This document shows positions 27,458 to 36,068 of a stretch of 64,000 bases of DNA, piece after piece (the first letter of the stretch is position 1; every line of letters starts with the position of its first letter). The notes beneath the pieces are model-generated. The model was not told where the DNA came from. It did no database searches and was given only the letters and a program-made list of their open reading frames with translations. The position numbers and the translations under genes are program-made. Where the stretch lies: positions 1,302,001 to 1,366,000 of the forward strand of contig NZ_OZ242038.1 in NCBI RefSeq assembly GCF_965205175.1, in the 5' to 3' direction. This stretch comes from Poriferisodalis sp965205175. GTDB lineage: Bacteria > Actinomycetota > Acidimicrobiia > Acidimicrobiales > Poriferisodalaceae.

Positions 27458-28294
27458 ATGGAACTTGCAGGGAAAGTGGCCGTTGTCACCGGCGGAGCGA
27501 GCGGGATCGGCGAGGCGCTCGTCGAGCGTTTTGCGGCCGAAGGCGCCAAAGCGCTGGTGGTCGTCGACCGCGACGAAGCCGGAGCGCAGGCGGTGGCGGA
27601 TCGGGTCGGCGGCGCCGCGGTCGGACTCGACGTCACCGACGAGCAGGCCGTCAAGCAGGTCGTGGCCGACACGGTGGCGGCCCATGGCGCGCTCGACGTG
27701 TTCGTGTCCAACGCCGGCTACGTGACCGAAGGCGGGCTGGAGGTGTCCAACGAGGAGATCCAGCGCATGTGGGAGGTACATGTGCTCTCGCACGTGTATG
27801 CGGCCCGCGCGGCAGTGCCCGTCATGGTCGAGCGCGGCGGCGGCTACCTGCTGAACACTGCCTCGGCGGCGGCCTTGCTGACGCAGATCGGCTCGTTGCA
27901 GTACACGGTCACCAAAGCCGCAGCCGTCGCGCTGGGCGAATTCTTGTCGATCACCTACGGCGACCAAGGCATCGTGGTGTCGATGCTGTGCCCGCAGGCG
28001 GTAGAGACCAACATCCTGGCCAACAGCCCAGACCGCACCGGCGACCCCGGCCAAGAGCGCGGCACCACCGGCGTGGCCGCGGCCGACGGCGTTCTGCAGC
28101 CAGAACAGCTGGCAGACACCGTCATCGAGGCGATGGCGGCCGAGCGCTTCTTGGTGCTGCCACATCCGCAGGTGCAGACCTACCGCGAGCGCAAAGCCTC
28201 CGACATCGACCGGTGGCTGTCGGGCATGCGACGGTTCCAGAGCCGCCTGTACGCCGGCACACCCGCAACACCGGCTGACTGGCTGCTCAGCTGA
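27458..28294 (+). CDS. Short-chain dehydrogenase/reductase
   Basis: A classical 278-residue SDR, NAD(P)-dependent, cytoplasmic. The Rossmann motif TGGASGIG lies at residues 11-18; the acidic residue in VVVDRDEAG suggests a preference for NAD(H). NAG occurs in VFVSNAGYVTEGG, the catalytic Ser is in LLNTASAAALL, and the Tyr/Lys pair is in YTVTKAAAV. The C-terminal extension of about 60 residues contains a lid region and is of normal length. The start ATG at 27458 is well placed at the beginning of the dinucleotide-binding domain. It is divergent from the CoA-transferase gene; a joint role in acyl-CoA or hydroxyacid metabolism is possible. Substrate unknown. Confidence 0.9.
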   Translation: MELAGKVAVVTGGASGIGEALVERFAAEGAKALVVVDRDEAGAQAVADRVGGAAVGLDVTDEQAVKQVVADTVAAHGALDVFVSNAGYVTEGGLEVSNEEIQRMWEVHVLSHVYAARAAVPVMVERGGGYLLNTASAAALLTQIGSLQYTVTKAAAVALGEFLSITYGDQGIVVSMLCPQAVETNILANSPDRTGDPGQERGTTGVAAADGVLQPEQLADTVIEAMAAERFLVLPHPQVQTYRERKASDIDRWLSGMRRFQSRLYAGTPATPADWLLS

Positions 28295-28372
28295 ACCGCC
28301 GGCGAGGGCTGACAGGCTGCTGGGGGCTGACCTGCCGAAGACTCACCTGCTGGCGACTCACCTGCTGAAGCG

Positions 28373-28960
28373 TCATGCGGTCCGGCGAGCGACCAGCCGT
28401 GCTTCGTGGCGGTGGCCGAACCAGCGTTCCTCGAAGCTGACAGTGCGCAGTCCGACGCACAGTTCGGGCAGCTCGCCGCGCTCCACCAGGTAAGCACGCC
28501 CAGGGCGAGCGTTGTACAGCAGGTTGTCCACTGTGGCGATCTGCACCAGTGCGAGGCCGTCGGGCACGAGCAGTCCGGACAGCGCGCCGAGCAGCGGCCG
28601 ATGCAGGAAATTGCTGCACACAACTGCGTGCCATCGGGTGGCGCTGCCGAGTTCAGCAGCCGTCGGCGGCGGCTCGGCCTCCAGATCGGCTTGCACGGTG
28701 CGCAGTTGCAGGCCGCGTTCGCTTGCGGCGTTGCGAGCGATGTCCAAGGCCCGCTGGGAGACGTCGACGAGGGTGGTCTCGATGCCTTGTGCCGCCAGCC
28801 AGAGCGCTGTGCCGCCGGCGCCGCCTGCAAGGTCCAGCGCAGTAGGGCAGCCCGCCAGCAGTTCGGCCCAGCCGGTGACGAACTCGCTGGGCGGCCCTGG
28901 CTCGTGCCGATCCGCATACTGCGCCTCCCACCGTGCGTCCCACCGTTGCGCAGCAGTCAT
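28373..28960 (-). CDS. Class I SAM-dependent methyltransferase
   Basis: A 195-residue class I methyltransferase. Motif I is ALDLAGGAGGTALWLAAQG, followed by the acidic motif II region TTLVDVSQRALDIA and a motif IV region at WHAVVCSNFLHRPLL. The Phe/His there and the small size resemble actinobacterial tellurite-resistance TehB-like methyltransferases. The start ATG at 28960 overlaps the stop of the upstream livM (ATGA), so it is translationally coupled to the permease operon. An apparent long open frame continuing upstream to 29959 is only a shadow of livM. Substrate unknown. Confidence 0.85.
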   Translation of the reverse strand: MTAAQRWDARWEAQYADRHEPGPPSEFVTGWAELLAGCPTALDLAGGAGGTALWLAAQGIETTLVDVSQRALDIARNAASERGLQLRTVQADLEAEPPPTAAELGSATRWHAVVCSNFLHRPLLGALSGLLVPDGLALVQIATVDNLLYNARPGRAYLVERGELPELCVGLRTVSFEERWFGHRHEARLVARRTA

Positions 28961-30150
28961 GCGCTGAAGCTCCGGGCTGCCTGCACCCGACGGCTGCGCG
29001 CGTAGGCAGCGGCCAGCAACAGCACTGCATACAAGAAGAACTCGGACTTCACGAGACCGATCCAGCCGCCCTGGGTGACCCAGCCAGGCCGATCGGCGAG
29101 CCAGACGGGCAGCAGCACTAGCACGGTCGCCGCCGGCAGCGTCATGATGAGCCGACCGCCGCCGATGGCGGTGCTGCCGAAGGCGACGGTGAGTGCGAAC
29201 AGCTTGATCGACAGCTCCTCGGGATACAGCGACTGGTCGTTGAAGTTCACCGGCACCAGCATGAGCGCCCCCGCAAGGCCGGCCAGACCGCCGCTGAGGC
29301 TCACCCCGGCCAAGCGCAGCCGGTACACCGGCACTCCGAACGCTGCCGCTGCGGTCGGCTCGTCGCGGGTGGCCACCAGCGCCCGTCCGATCGGGCCGCC
29401 CAGCACGCCACGCAGCAGCCAGAATGCCACGGCGACCCAGGCCGCCACGACCCAGAACTCCCAGATGTGCTCGTCGTTGGCTGCGATGCCGGTCCAAGCC
29501 GGCGCGATGAACTCCCCGTCGAGCAGCACCGGCAGCGGGCCGTCCAGCTGACGCAGCACGATCGGGAATGCGACCGCTGCAGACAACGTCAGCAGTGCCA
29601 GGAACGCCTTGGGCAGCCGCAGCGCCGGAATGCCGAGCAGCAGACCCACAGCGCAGCCCGCCGCAATCCCGGCCAGCGGCATCGCCAGCAGCGGCACGCT
29701 GTAGTCGTTGACGGCGTGCAGCGCTGCGTAGGCCCCTACGCCTGTCAGTGCTCCGTGGCCGACCGAGAGCAGTCCCATGCGATGCGTCAGCAGCCAGAGC
29801 CCCGCGAAGACGAGGCAGAACGCTGCCAGTCGCGTGAACTGGGTAACGAACGTCGACGTGGCTCGCAACGGCACGACGACAGCCAATGTCGCGGTCACGA
29901 CGACGGAGGCCATCGTCGCCAACGAGGTCCAAGAGGTTCGCGACGTCCACGAACTCCACGCAGCATTCGAACCTCGCCGCGGCGCGGCAGGCTGCTGTTC
30001 GCTGGGTTCGGGCTGCTGCTCGTCGGACTGCTGCTCGTCGGGCTGCTGCTCACTGCGATCGGGCGGCAGCAGGGCGCCGGGATCTGGCAGCACCGGTCGG
30101 AACACGCTTGGCTCGGGCCCGGACCGCGACATGGGTTCGGCGTCGGTCAC
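28957..30150 (-). CDS. livM: Branched-chain amino acid-type ABC transporter permease, LivM family
   Basis: Inner-membrane permease subunit of a HAAT-type ABC importer (branched-chain amino acids, amides, urea or similar). After about 85 N-terminal residues that are hydrophilic and rich in Gln, Glu and Ser (for example SEQQPDEQQSDEQQPEPSEQ), the LivM core has some nine membrane segments with LLSVGHGALTGVGAYAALH and the cytoplasmic EAA-like loop GRALVATRDEPTAAAAFGV. The start is GTG 30150, overlapping the livH stop (GTGA). The hydrophilic extension is unusual for LivM and may be a late addition by repeat expansion, since 15-bp-like words recur in it. No ATP-binding (LivG/LivF) or binding-protein gene is present nearby. 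Confidence 0.85.
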   Translation of the reverse strand: MTDAEPMSRSGPEPSVFRPVLPDPGALLPPDRSEQQPDEQQSDEQQPEPSEQQPAAPRRGSNAAWSSWTSRTSWTSLATMASVVVTATLAVVVPLRATSTFVTQFTRLAAFCLVFAGLWLLTHRMGLLSVGHGALTGVGAYAALHAVNDYSVPLLAMPLAGIAAGCAVGLLLGIPALRLPKAFLALLTLSAAVAFPIVLRQLDGPLPVLLDGEFIAPAWTGIAANDEHIWEFWVVAAWVAVAFWLLRGVLGGPIGRALVATRDEPTAAAAFGVPVYRLRLAGVSLSGGLAGLAGALMLVPVNFNDQSLYPEELSIKLFALTVAFGSTAIGGGRLIMTLPAATVLVLLPVWLADRPGWVTQGGWIGLVKSEFFLYAVLLLAAAYARSRRVQAARSFSA

Positions 30151-31109
30151 GGCCCGAGACCGGCACTGGCTGCCTTGCGCCGCACGAGGCCCGCCGGTCG
30201 CACCGACAGCACCGCGATCAGCACGCCGAGCGCCCACACCAGCGTGACCTGGTAGTCGATGAAGCCGACGTAGCCCGCCATCATCGTCTCGCTGAGCGCG
30301 AACAGGTAGCCGCCGGCGACAGCCAATGCTGGGCTGCGCAAACCGCCGAGGGTGGCGGCCGCGAGGCCGAAGACCAGCAAGCGTTCCATCATGTCGGGCC
30401 GCACATGCAGCTCGCCGGCGATGAGGCCGCCGGCCAAGCCGCCCAAGGCGGCCGCGGCGGCCCAGCCGCCCATCACCACCCGCTCGACCCTGATCCCCAC
30501 CAGTGCAGCGCTGTCGCGCTGAGAGGTGACCGCCCGGAACGCCACGCCGATCTTGGTCGAACGCTGCACCAACGCGAGCAGGCCGATGGCTGCCAGCAGC
30601 GTGAGCGTCAGCCCGACGGTGTCGAACCACAGCCGAGCACCGCCGATGTCGAAGTGGTCGGTGCGGTCCTGCGGGAACGGCGAGCCCAACACCCGCATGC
30701 GGCCGCCGAAGTGCTTGACCACGAACACGCCGACGAGCAGGTACAGGCCCAGCGTCGCTCCGACGGTCGGTACTGGATCACCTCGCATGGGCCGGATGAC
30801 TGCGTACTCAGCCAAAGCGCCCGCCGCAGCCGACACCACGACCGCTCCGGCGACTGCCGCCCAGATCGGCCACGGCGTCGCGAACGGCGTCAGCCAGCCC
30901 GAGAAGGCCACGCCGGGGTCCGCGCCGGCAGCGAACACCACCGCGATGTACGCAGACAGCATCGCCAGCTGTCCTTGCGCGAGGTTCAGCACCCCGGTGG
31001 ATGCGAACACCACCGAGATCGCCAGCGCCAACGCTGCGTAGGCCGAGCCGTTGGCAATCGAGTCGAAGACCCGCTGCAAGAACAGGGTCACGGGGGCAGA
31101 TTGTGTCAC
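30147..31109 (-). CDS. livH: Branched-chain amino acid-type ABC transporter permease, LivH family
   Basis: The partner permease of LivM, about 320 residues, with around eight membrane segments. Typical LivH features are NGSAYAALALAISVVFASTGVLNLAQGQLAM at the N-terminus (split here: the NLAQGQLAML word is the signature) and RAVTSQRDSAALVGI, the EAA-like loop contacting the ATPase. The start is taken as GTG 31109; a second in-frame GTG at 31091 would shorten it by six residues. The gene is divergent from the amidohydrolase gene with only about 40-60 bp between, so promoters for both must lie there or within coding sequence. An apparent extension of the frame to 31709 is a shadow of that divergent gene. 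Confidence 0.87.
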   Translation of the reverse strand: MTQSAPVTLFLQRVFDSIANGSAYAALALAISVVFASTGVLNLAQGQLAMLSAYIAVVFAAGADPGVAFSGWLTPFATPWPIWAAVAGAVVVSAAAGALAEYAVIRPMRGDPVPTVGATLGLYLLVGVFVVKHFGGRMRVLGSPFPQDRTDHFDIGGARLWFDTVGLTLTLLAAIGLLALVQRSTKIGVAFRAVTSQRDSAALVGIRVERVVMGGWAAAAALGGLAGGLIAGELHVRPDMMERLLVFGLAAATLGGLRSPALAVAGGYLFALSETMMAGYVGFIDYQVTLVWALGVLIAVLSVRPAGLVRRKAASAGLGP

Positions 31110-31151
31110 GCGCCGCGTCGTCGCAGGCCCTGCTGATGCGAAGATGGAGCG

Positions 31152-32507
31152 GTGCGTGACGCTGCCGAACTTGCATCTGCCGCCGCGACCGACATTCGCT
31201 ACCTCGCCGAGGTCGTGCTGACCTGCGACGACGACTTCTCCGTGATCCAACGCGGCGCGGTGGACGTGAGCACCCACGGGCGCATCGCCTGGGTCGGCCC
31301 GGCCGCCGACGCACCGTCCACCGACGCGCCGGTGGTCGACCTCGGCGGCTTGCTGATGCCCGGCCTGGTCAACACGCATGCCCATACGCCGATGACGCTG
31401 GTGCGCGGCGCGGGCGACGGCCTGCCGCTGATGGACTGGCTCACCGAGGTGATGTGGCCCCGCGAGGGCCTCTTGCGCTCCGACGACGCGTGGTGGGGGA
31501 TGACGCTGGGCACCGTCGAGATGCTGCGCTCGGGAATCACGACCAGCTGCGAGATGTACGCGTTCGAGCACGCGGTGATGGATGCCGCGCGGGCTGCGGG
31601 CATTCGGCTGGTCATGTGCCCGGGCGTCATCGCGACGCTGGATGCCGACGCATCGGGCAGCGTCTCGCGTCGTGTGGACGACGTTGCTGCGGTGTACGAC
31701 GCCGAGCACGACCCGTCAGGCCTCACGACCGTCGGGTTCGCGCCGCACTCCGCTTACGACCTAGGCATCGACGCGTGCGCGGAGATCGCCGCGGCCGCAC
31801 GCGAGCGGGATGCGCTGTTGCACATTCACCTCGCGGAGACCCGGACCGAGGGCGATGCGCTGTCCGCGGCCCACAGCGGCGCCAGCGTGCCCCGCCTGCT
31901 GGCCGATGCCGGCGTGTTCGAGGGGCGCGTGCTCGCAGCGCACGGCGTCTGGCTCGACGACGACGACATGGACCTCTGCGCGGCAGCCGGCGTTGCCGTG
32001 GCCCACTGTCCGATCAGCAACATGAAGCTCGGCTCGGGGGTGGCAAGGGTGCCGGAGATGATCGAGCGGGGCATCACCGTGTCGCTCGCTACCGACGGAC
32101 CCGCCTCCAACGACAGCTTGGACCTGTGGGAGGAGGTCAAGGTTGCTGCGCTGCTGGCCAGGGTCGCCTCGCTCGACCCGACGCTGCTGGGCGCGCAGCA
32201 GGTGATCTCCATGGCGACCCGCAAGGGTGCTGAGGCCTTGGGCCTGCACACGGGCGTGCTGGCGCCTGGACGCTGGGCGGACATGATCCGCCTGGACATC
32301 GACGACGTGGCGTTCGTGCCGGTGACCGCGCCTGCCGAGCTCATTGCGCATCTGGCGTGGTGCGGGGGCAGCCGTCACGTCAGCGACGTCTGGGTCGGGG
32401 GCGAGCGAGTCGTCGCCGGCAGGGTGTGCCTGAGCGTCGACGAGTCACGGGCTCGCTACGAAGTGCAGCGTCGGGCACAGCGACTGGCCAAGGAGTCGGG
32501 AACATGA
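31152..32507 (+). CDS. mtaD: MTA/S-adenosylhomocysteine deaminase-like amidohydrolase
   Basis: A 451-residue metal-dependent amidohydrolase of the MTA/SAH deaminase group, which deaminates 5'-methylthioadenosine (and often SAH or adenosine) to the inosine analogue. The metal-binding motif is MPGLVNTHAHTPMTLVRG; further ligands are His in LLHIHLAETRTEGD and AAHGVWL, and Asp in SLATDGPASNDSLDLWEE, all in family order. The length is normal. The start GTG at 31152 precedes the domain by about 15 residues, so a later start is possible. The stop overlaps the ATG of the adjacent phosphorylase (ATGA), which strongly supports a methylthioadenosine salvage function. Confidence 0.85.
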   Translation: MRDAAELASAAATDIRYLAEVVLTCDDDFSVIQRGAVDVSTHGRIAWVGPAADAPSTDAPVVDLGGLLMPGLVNTHAHTPMTLVRGAGDGLPLMDWLTEVMWPREGLLRSDDAWWGMTLGTVEMLRSGITTSCEMYAFEHAVMDAARAAGIRLVMCPGVIATLDADASGSVSRRVDDVAAVYDAEHDPSGLTTVGFAPHSAYDLGIDACAEIAAAARERDALLHIHLAETRTEGDALSAAHSGASVPRLLADAGVFEGRVLAAHGVWLDDDDMDLCAAAGVAVAHCPISNMKLGSGVARVPEMIERGITVSLATDGPASNDSLDLWEEVKVAALLARVASLDPTLLGAQQVISMATRKGAEALGLHTGVLAPGRWADMIRLDIDDVAFVPVTAPAELIAHLAWCGGSRHVSDVWVGGERVVAGRVCLSVDESRARYEVQRRAQRLAKESGT

Positions 32508-33325
32508 GCGATACCAGCGAGCACAGCCGATCGGCTTCGGCAGCCGAGTCGGTGCAGTCGGCCTCGGCAGCCCAGTCGGCTTCGGCAGCCGAGCGGCCAC
32601 CGGTCGGGATCATCGCGGGGACGGGCTTCTACGAGCTTCCCGGCCTCGTCGATGCTGAGCGCCTCGCCGTGGGCACGGACTGGGGCCAAGCCCACGCCAT
32701 GACCGGCCGTTGGCACGGGCGACGGATCGTGTTCGTGCCCAGGCACGGCGGCGACCACTCGATTCCGCCGTCGGCCATCAACTATCGCGCCAACATCGCC
32801 GCCTTCCGGGAGCTGGGCGCAAGCGCAATCGTGGCGGTCAGCGTGGTGGGCTCGATGGTGCCCGAGCGGGGGACCGGGTCGTTCCTGCTGCTCGACGATT
32901 TCTTGGACTTCACGAGCGGCCGCGCAGGGACATTCTTCGATCAGCCGGGCCAAGTGGTACACACCGACATGACCAATCCCTACGACACGTCGGTGCGGGC
33001 GGTGCTGGCCGCCGCTGCGCGGGCCGAGGGCATCGACATTGCACCGCAAGCCACCTACGTCTGCACGGACGGGCCGCGATTCGAGACGCCCGCAGAGATT
33101 CGCATGTACGCGCAGCTGGGCGGCAGCGTCGTCGGGATGACCGGCTGTCCCGAAGTCGCGCTGGCCCGCGAAGCGGCTCTTGCGTACGCCGGCATTGCCG
33201 TGGTAGCGAACATGGCTGCCGGAATGTTCGACGGCGAAGTTTCGCACGACGCGGTCTCAGAGGCGCTGGAGGCCACGAAAGCACCATTGTTCGCGCTGGT
33301 CGGCCGAGCGATTGCAGACCTCTGA
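32504..33325 (+). CDS. mtnP: MTA/MTI phosphorylase (MTAP family purine nucleoside phosphorylase)
   Basis: A 273-residue phosphorylase of the MTAP/PNP II family, cleaving a methylthio-nucleoside to the base and 5-methylthioribose-1-phosphate. Seen: IIAGTGFYELPG (phosphate loop), FVPRHGGDHSIPPSAINYRA, TYVCTDGPRFETPAEIRMY and the purine-binding MTGCPEVALAREA. Because it is translationally coupled to an MTA deaminase, its natural substrate may be 5'-methylthioinosine rather than MTA, as known for the Pseudomonas pathway. The first 30 residues are a low-complexity Ser/Ala/Glu segment made of short repeats (SASAAE, SVQSASAAQ), absent in usual family members. The ATG at 32504 is set by the overlap. 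Confidence 0.85.
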   Translation: MSDTSEHSRSASAAESVQSASAAQSASAAERPPVGIIAGTGFYELPGLVDAERLAVGTDWGQAHAMTGRWHGRRIVFVPRHGGDHSIPPSAINYRANIAAFRELGASAIVAVSVVGSMVPERGTGSFLLLDDFLDFTSGRAGTFFDQPGQVVHTDMTNPYDTSVRAVLAAAARAEGIDIAPQATYVCTDGPRFETPAEIRMYAQLGGSVVGMTGCPEVALAREAALAYAGIAVVANMAAGMFDGEVSHDAVSEALEATKAPLFALVGRAIADL

Positions 33326-33400
33326 GCGGCATCGTCGGCATGGTCCGCACGGCATCGGCCAGGGTCTTCGGCCTGCAAGGCGCTGTCGTAGCATGCGGGC

Positions 33401-34321
33401 ATGCGCAGCTGGGACTCGATGGAGCATTTCGAGGCCTTCTTGGATGCCGGCGGCTTGGTGGAGCCTCACGACGCCATGCCGGACCCGTATCGCCAGGCCG
33501 TGTTCCGGTTCATTGAGCTGCATGCCAACAGCGAGTACATGGGCGGGCTGACTGAGCGGGACTGGATCGCCAAGGCGCCAGGGCTGGCGAACAAGCTCAC
33601 TGCGCTGGCCAAGACCCAAGACGAGATCGGGCACGCGCACCTGCTGTACATGGTGGCGGCGGACATGGGCGTGAAGACCCGCGACGAGATGACCGACGAC
33701 CTGCTGGCGGGACGCACCACGTTTCACAACGTGTTCCACTACCGGGCGCATTCGTGGGGCGATCAGATCGCTATCGCCTACTTGGTCGATGCGGCGGCGC
33801 TGGCCAGCCAGCAGGCTGTGTTCAAGAACTGCAGCTATGGGCCCTACAAGCGCATCCTGCGGCGGATCATCGCCGAGGAGGGCTTCCACATGCGCAACGG
33901 CGAAGAGCTGCTGCTCAAGATGGCCAAGGGCACGCCGCAACAGCACGAGATGATGCAGACCAGCCTCGACCGGTGGTGGTGGCCCTCTGTGCAGCTGTTC
34001 GGTCCGGATTCGGCGCCCGACGACGTGCTGCTGCGCTGGCACATCAAGTCCGAGCGCAACGAGGTGCTGCGGGATCGTTTCGTGAACAAGATGGTGCCGC
34101 AGCTGCTGGCGGCCGGGTTCACCATTCCCGACCCGGACCTGCGCCAGGACCCGGAGACTGGTCGCTGGACGAGCGGCGAGATCGACTGGGATGCGCTGAA
34201 GGCGGCGATCTCGGGTCGTGGCCCTGACAGTGCCCGGCGCTTGCGCGATGCACGCACGGCACGACACGGCGCGGCATGGGTGCGTTCAGCGCTGGACGAG
34301 GCTGCCGCCGTGCCGGCATGA
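33401..34321 (+). CDS. paaA: 1,2-phenylacetyl-CoA epoxidase catalytic subunit
   Basis: The catalytic diiron subunit of the multicomponent ring-1,2-epoxidase that converts phenylacetyl-CoA to its epoxide. At 306 residues it has the family length. The two ExxH iron-binding motifs appear in LAKTQDEIGHAHLLY and IIAEEGFHMRNGEELL; SYGPYKRILRRI lies between them. It heads the paaA-paaD-paaB-paaC cluster and its stop overlaps the next start (ATGA). The 75-bp gap upstream has no strong ribosome-binding site. No reductase paaE, ligase paaK or ring-opening paaZ is in the window. Confidence 0.95.
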   Translation: MRSWDSMEHFEAFLDAGGLVEPHDAMPDPYRQAVFRFIELHANSEYMGGLTERDWIAKAPGLANKLTALAKTQDEIGHAHLLYMVAADMGVKTRDEMTDDLLAGRTTFHNVFHYRAHSWGDQIAIAYLVDAAALASQQAVFKNCSYGPYKRILRRIIAEEGFHMRNGEELLLKMAKGTPQQHEMMQTSLDRWWWPSVQLFGPDSAPDDVLLRWHIKSERNEVLRDRFVNKMVPQLLAAGFTIPDPDLRQDPETGRWTSGEIDWDALKAAISGRGPDSARRLRDARTARHGAAWVRSALDEAAAVPA

Positions 34322-34929
34322 AGGGTCGGCCGCGTAACGCTCCCGCCGTAGAGGCGGCGGTCGTCGGTGCGGTGTCGTCGGTGTGCGATCCCGAGTATCC
34401 CGAGATCACCATTGCAGATCTGGGGATCCTCGAACGGGTCTGCGCCGGCGACGATGGACGCTCGGTGCGCGTCGAGCTGGTGCCCACCATGTTGGGCTGT
34501 CCGGCCTTGGACGTGATCGCCCGCGACGTGACCGATGCGGCTCGTTCGGCGTGCGGCGCCAGCGAGGTGTCGGTGGAAGTGGTATTCGTCGCCGACCCGG
34601 TGTGGACTCCGGATCGCATCGCCCCAGCTGCAGTGGAGTTCATGGCTCGGGAGTACTCAGTTGCTGTCCGCCGTGCCCGGCCGCAAAGCGTCCGGTCAGA
34701 TGGCGCCCAACCGGACGATGCCCAGCCAGACGATGCCCAGCCAGACGATGCTCAGCCGGACAATGCCCAGCCGGATGCTGTGTGCCCTGTCTGCAACAGC
34801 GCCGGGCTGGAGCATCGCTCGGACTTCGGTCCGACGCCGTGCCGCAGCGTGTACTGGTGTCCGAGCTGCCGCAACCCGGTCGAGGTGGTCGGCCGGAGTG
34901 CTGGACCGGCGAGCGTGTCGCGCAGATGA
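34318..34929 (+). CDS. paaD: PaaD: phenylacetyl-CoA epoxidase maturation/assembly subunit with an in-frame repeat insertion
   Basis: PaaD (PaaJ) proteins combine a MIP18/DUF59-like N-terminal domain with a C-terminal zinc ribbon and are thought to assist metal-cluster assembly of the epoxygenase reductase. Here residues 10-100 are the DUF59-like domain (VCDPEYPEITIADLGILERV, VPTMLGCPALDVI). The C-terminus is the zinc ribbon with CPVCNS and WCPSC. Between them lies a run of five DDAQP-type pentapeptides, encoded by a 15-bp tandem repeat, that I do not expect in usual members. The ATG is set by overlap with the paaA stop; its own stop overlaps paaB. Confidence 0.88.
   Translation: MKGRPRNAPAVEAAVVGAVSSVCDPEYPEITIADLGILERVCAGDDGRSVRVELVPTMLGCPALDVIARDVTDAARSACGASEVSVEVVFVADPVWTPDRIAPAAVEFMAREYSVAVRRARPQSVRSDGAQPDDAQPDDAQPDDAQPDNAQPDAVCPVCNSAGLEHRSDFGPTPCRSVYWCPSCRNPVEVVGRSAGPASVSRR
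34705..34779 (+). repeat. Five tandem 15-bp repeats within paaD
   Basis: The unit GCCCAGCCAGACGAT repeats five times with few mismatches, each adding five residues in frame (AQPDD-like). It sits in the linker between the DUF59-like domain and the zinc ribbon. Because the unit is a multiple of three, copy-number change alters linker length without breaking the frame. Confidence 0.9.
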
Positions 34930-35198
34930 AGACCTATGAGGTGTTCCTCAAGCGCGCCGGCAAGGACCCGTTCATCCATGTTGGCGCCCTCGAAGCCCCC
35001 GACGACGATCTGGCGCTCAGCTTCGCCCGGGACTGCTACGCGCGCCGTTCCGAGGGGGATCAGATGTGGGTGGTGGCCCGGGACGACCTGCTGGTTGGCG
35101 ACCCTGTCGAGCTCGAGATGGCGGACCGTGCGCACCGTCACAACGACGGTGCGTTGCTGAAGGATCTGCGCCGGGCCGACGCTTCATCGGCCTCGTGA
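34926..35198 (+). CDS. paaB: PaaB: phenylacetyl-CoA epoxidase structural subunit
   Basis: A 90-residue PaaB, a small subunit that bridges PaaA/PaaC pairs in the epoxygenase complex. Diagnostic are YEVFLKRAGKDPFIHVGAL and the FARDCYARRSEGDQMWVV segment. The start is fixed by ATGA overlap with paaD; paaC follows after 10 bp. Normal length. Confidence 0.93.
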   Translation: MKTYEVFLKRAGKDPFIHVGALEAPDDDLALSFARDCYARRSEGDQMWVVARDDLLVGDPVELEMADRAHRHNDGALLKDLRRADASSAS

Positions 35199-35208
35199 AC
35201 CCCGCTAC

Positions 35209-36045
35209 ATGACCACCACGCCCCACTCCGGCGCGGACGACGGGCGGCGTGAGTTCGTGCTGGCGTTCGCCGACGACGAACTGTGCATCGGTCAGAACTT
35301 GGCGTGGTGGATTGCGGTGGGCCCGTTCCTCGAGGAAGACTTGGCGCTGACCTCGATCAGCCAAGACGAGCTCGGCCATGCCCGTGCGCTGTACGGACTG
35401 CTCGGCGACGACGTCGAGCGGCTGGCCTACGGGCGTCAGCCGCAGGAGTATCGCAGCGCGCACATCGCAGAGCTGCCGTGTCGCGACTGGGGCGAGACGC
35501 TGGTGCGGCACTGTCTGTACGACACCGCCGAGACCGTGCGCTGGTCGGCCTTGGCGGATTCGTCGTGGGAGGCTCTGGGTGCGGTAGCGCGCCGGGCGCT
35601 GGCCGAGGAGCGGTCGCATGTGCGCCATGCGTCAGGGCTGGTGTCTCGGCTGCTGAGGACGGATGCGGGTCGGTCACGGCTGCTGCCGCTGTTCGAAGAG
35701 CTTGCGCCGATGGCCTGCGAGCTGTTCGACCTCCCGCCCGGCTGTTCGGCGCAGCGCCTCGTTGCTGCGGGAGTCATGGCACGCTCGCCGGGCGACCAGC
35801 GAGCCCACTGGCAGGCAACGGTCGACGAAGCCCTCGCTCCGACCGGCTGCCGGCCGTCGTGGCCGACGCGTGCCGGGCGCCCAGCAGCCGGTTCCGATGC
35901 GACTGGCCCGATGTCACCCGGTTCCGCCTTGACTGGTTCCGACACGACAGCCGGCGGCCGAGCCGGCGTGCGGTCGCCCCACTTCGCGAGCCTGCACGCC
36001 GAGATGGTGGAGGTGCTAGCCCTCGACCCATCCGCCCGCTGGTAG
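35209..36045 (+). CDS. paaC: PaaC: phenylacetyl-CoA epoxidase structural subunit
   Basis: A 278-residue ferritin-like subunit that pairs with PaaA and stabilises it. ISQDELGHARALYG and ALAEERSHVRHASGL mark the two ferritin-like motif positions; in this family the subunit is structural rather than catalytic. A linker near residues 220-255 is enriched in Ser/Thr/Gly/Asp (SDATGPMSPGSALTGSDTTA) and appears to be a low-complexity insertion. Last recognisable gene of the paa cluster; the AT-richer cassette starts 23 bp after its stop. Confidence 0.93.
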   Translation: MTTTPHSGADDGRREFVLAFADDELCIGQNLAWWIAVGPFLEEDLALTSISQDELGHARALYGLLGDDVERLAYGRQPQEYRSAHIAELPCRDWGETLVRHCLYDTAETVRWSALADSSWEALGAVARRALAEERSHVRHASGLVSRLLRTDAGRSRLLPLFEELAPMACELFDLPPGCSAQRLVAAGVMARSPGDQRAHWQATVDEALAPTGCRPSWPTRAGRPAAGSDATGPMSPGSALTGSDTTAGGRAGVRSPHFASLHAEMVEVLALDPSARW

Positions 36046-36068
36046 CTTCGCCATCCCACGCTGACGCC

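Noticed and set aside
28961..29959. Upstream extension of the methyltransferase frame
   Set aside because: The extension runs through livM in another frame, is Arg-rich, and lacks any conserved motif; the ATGA junction sets the real start at 28960.
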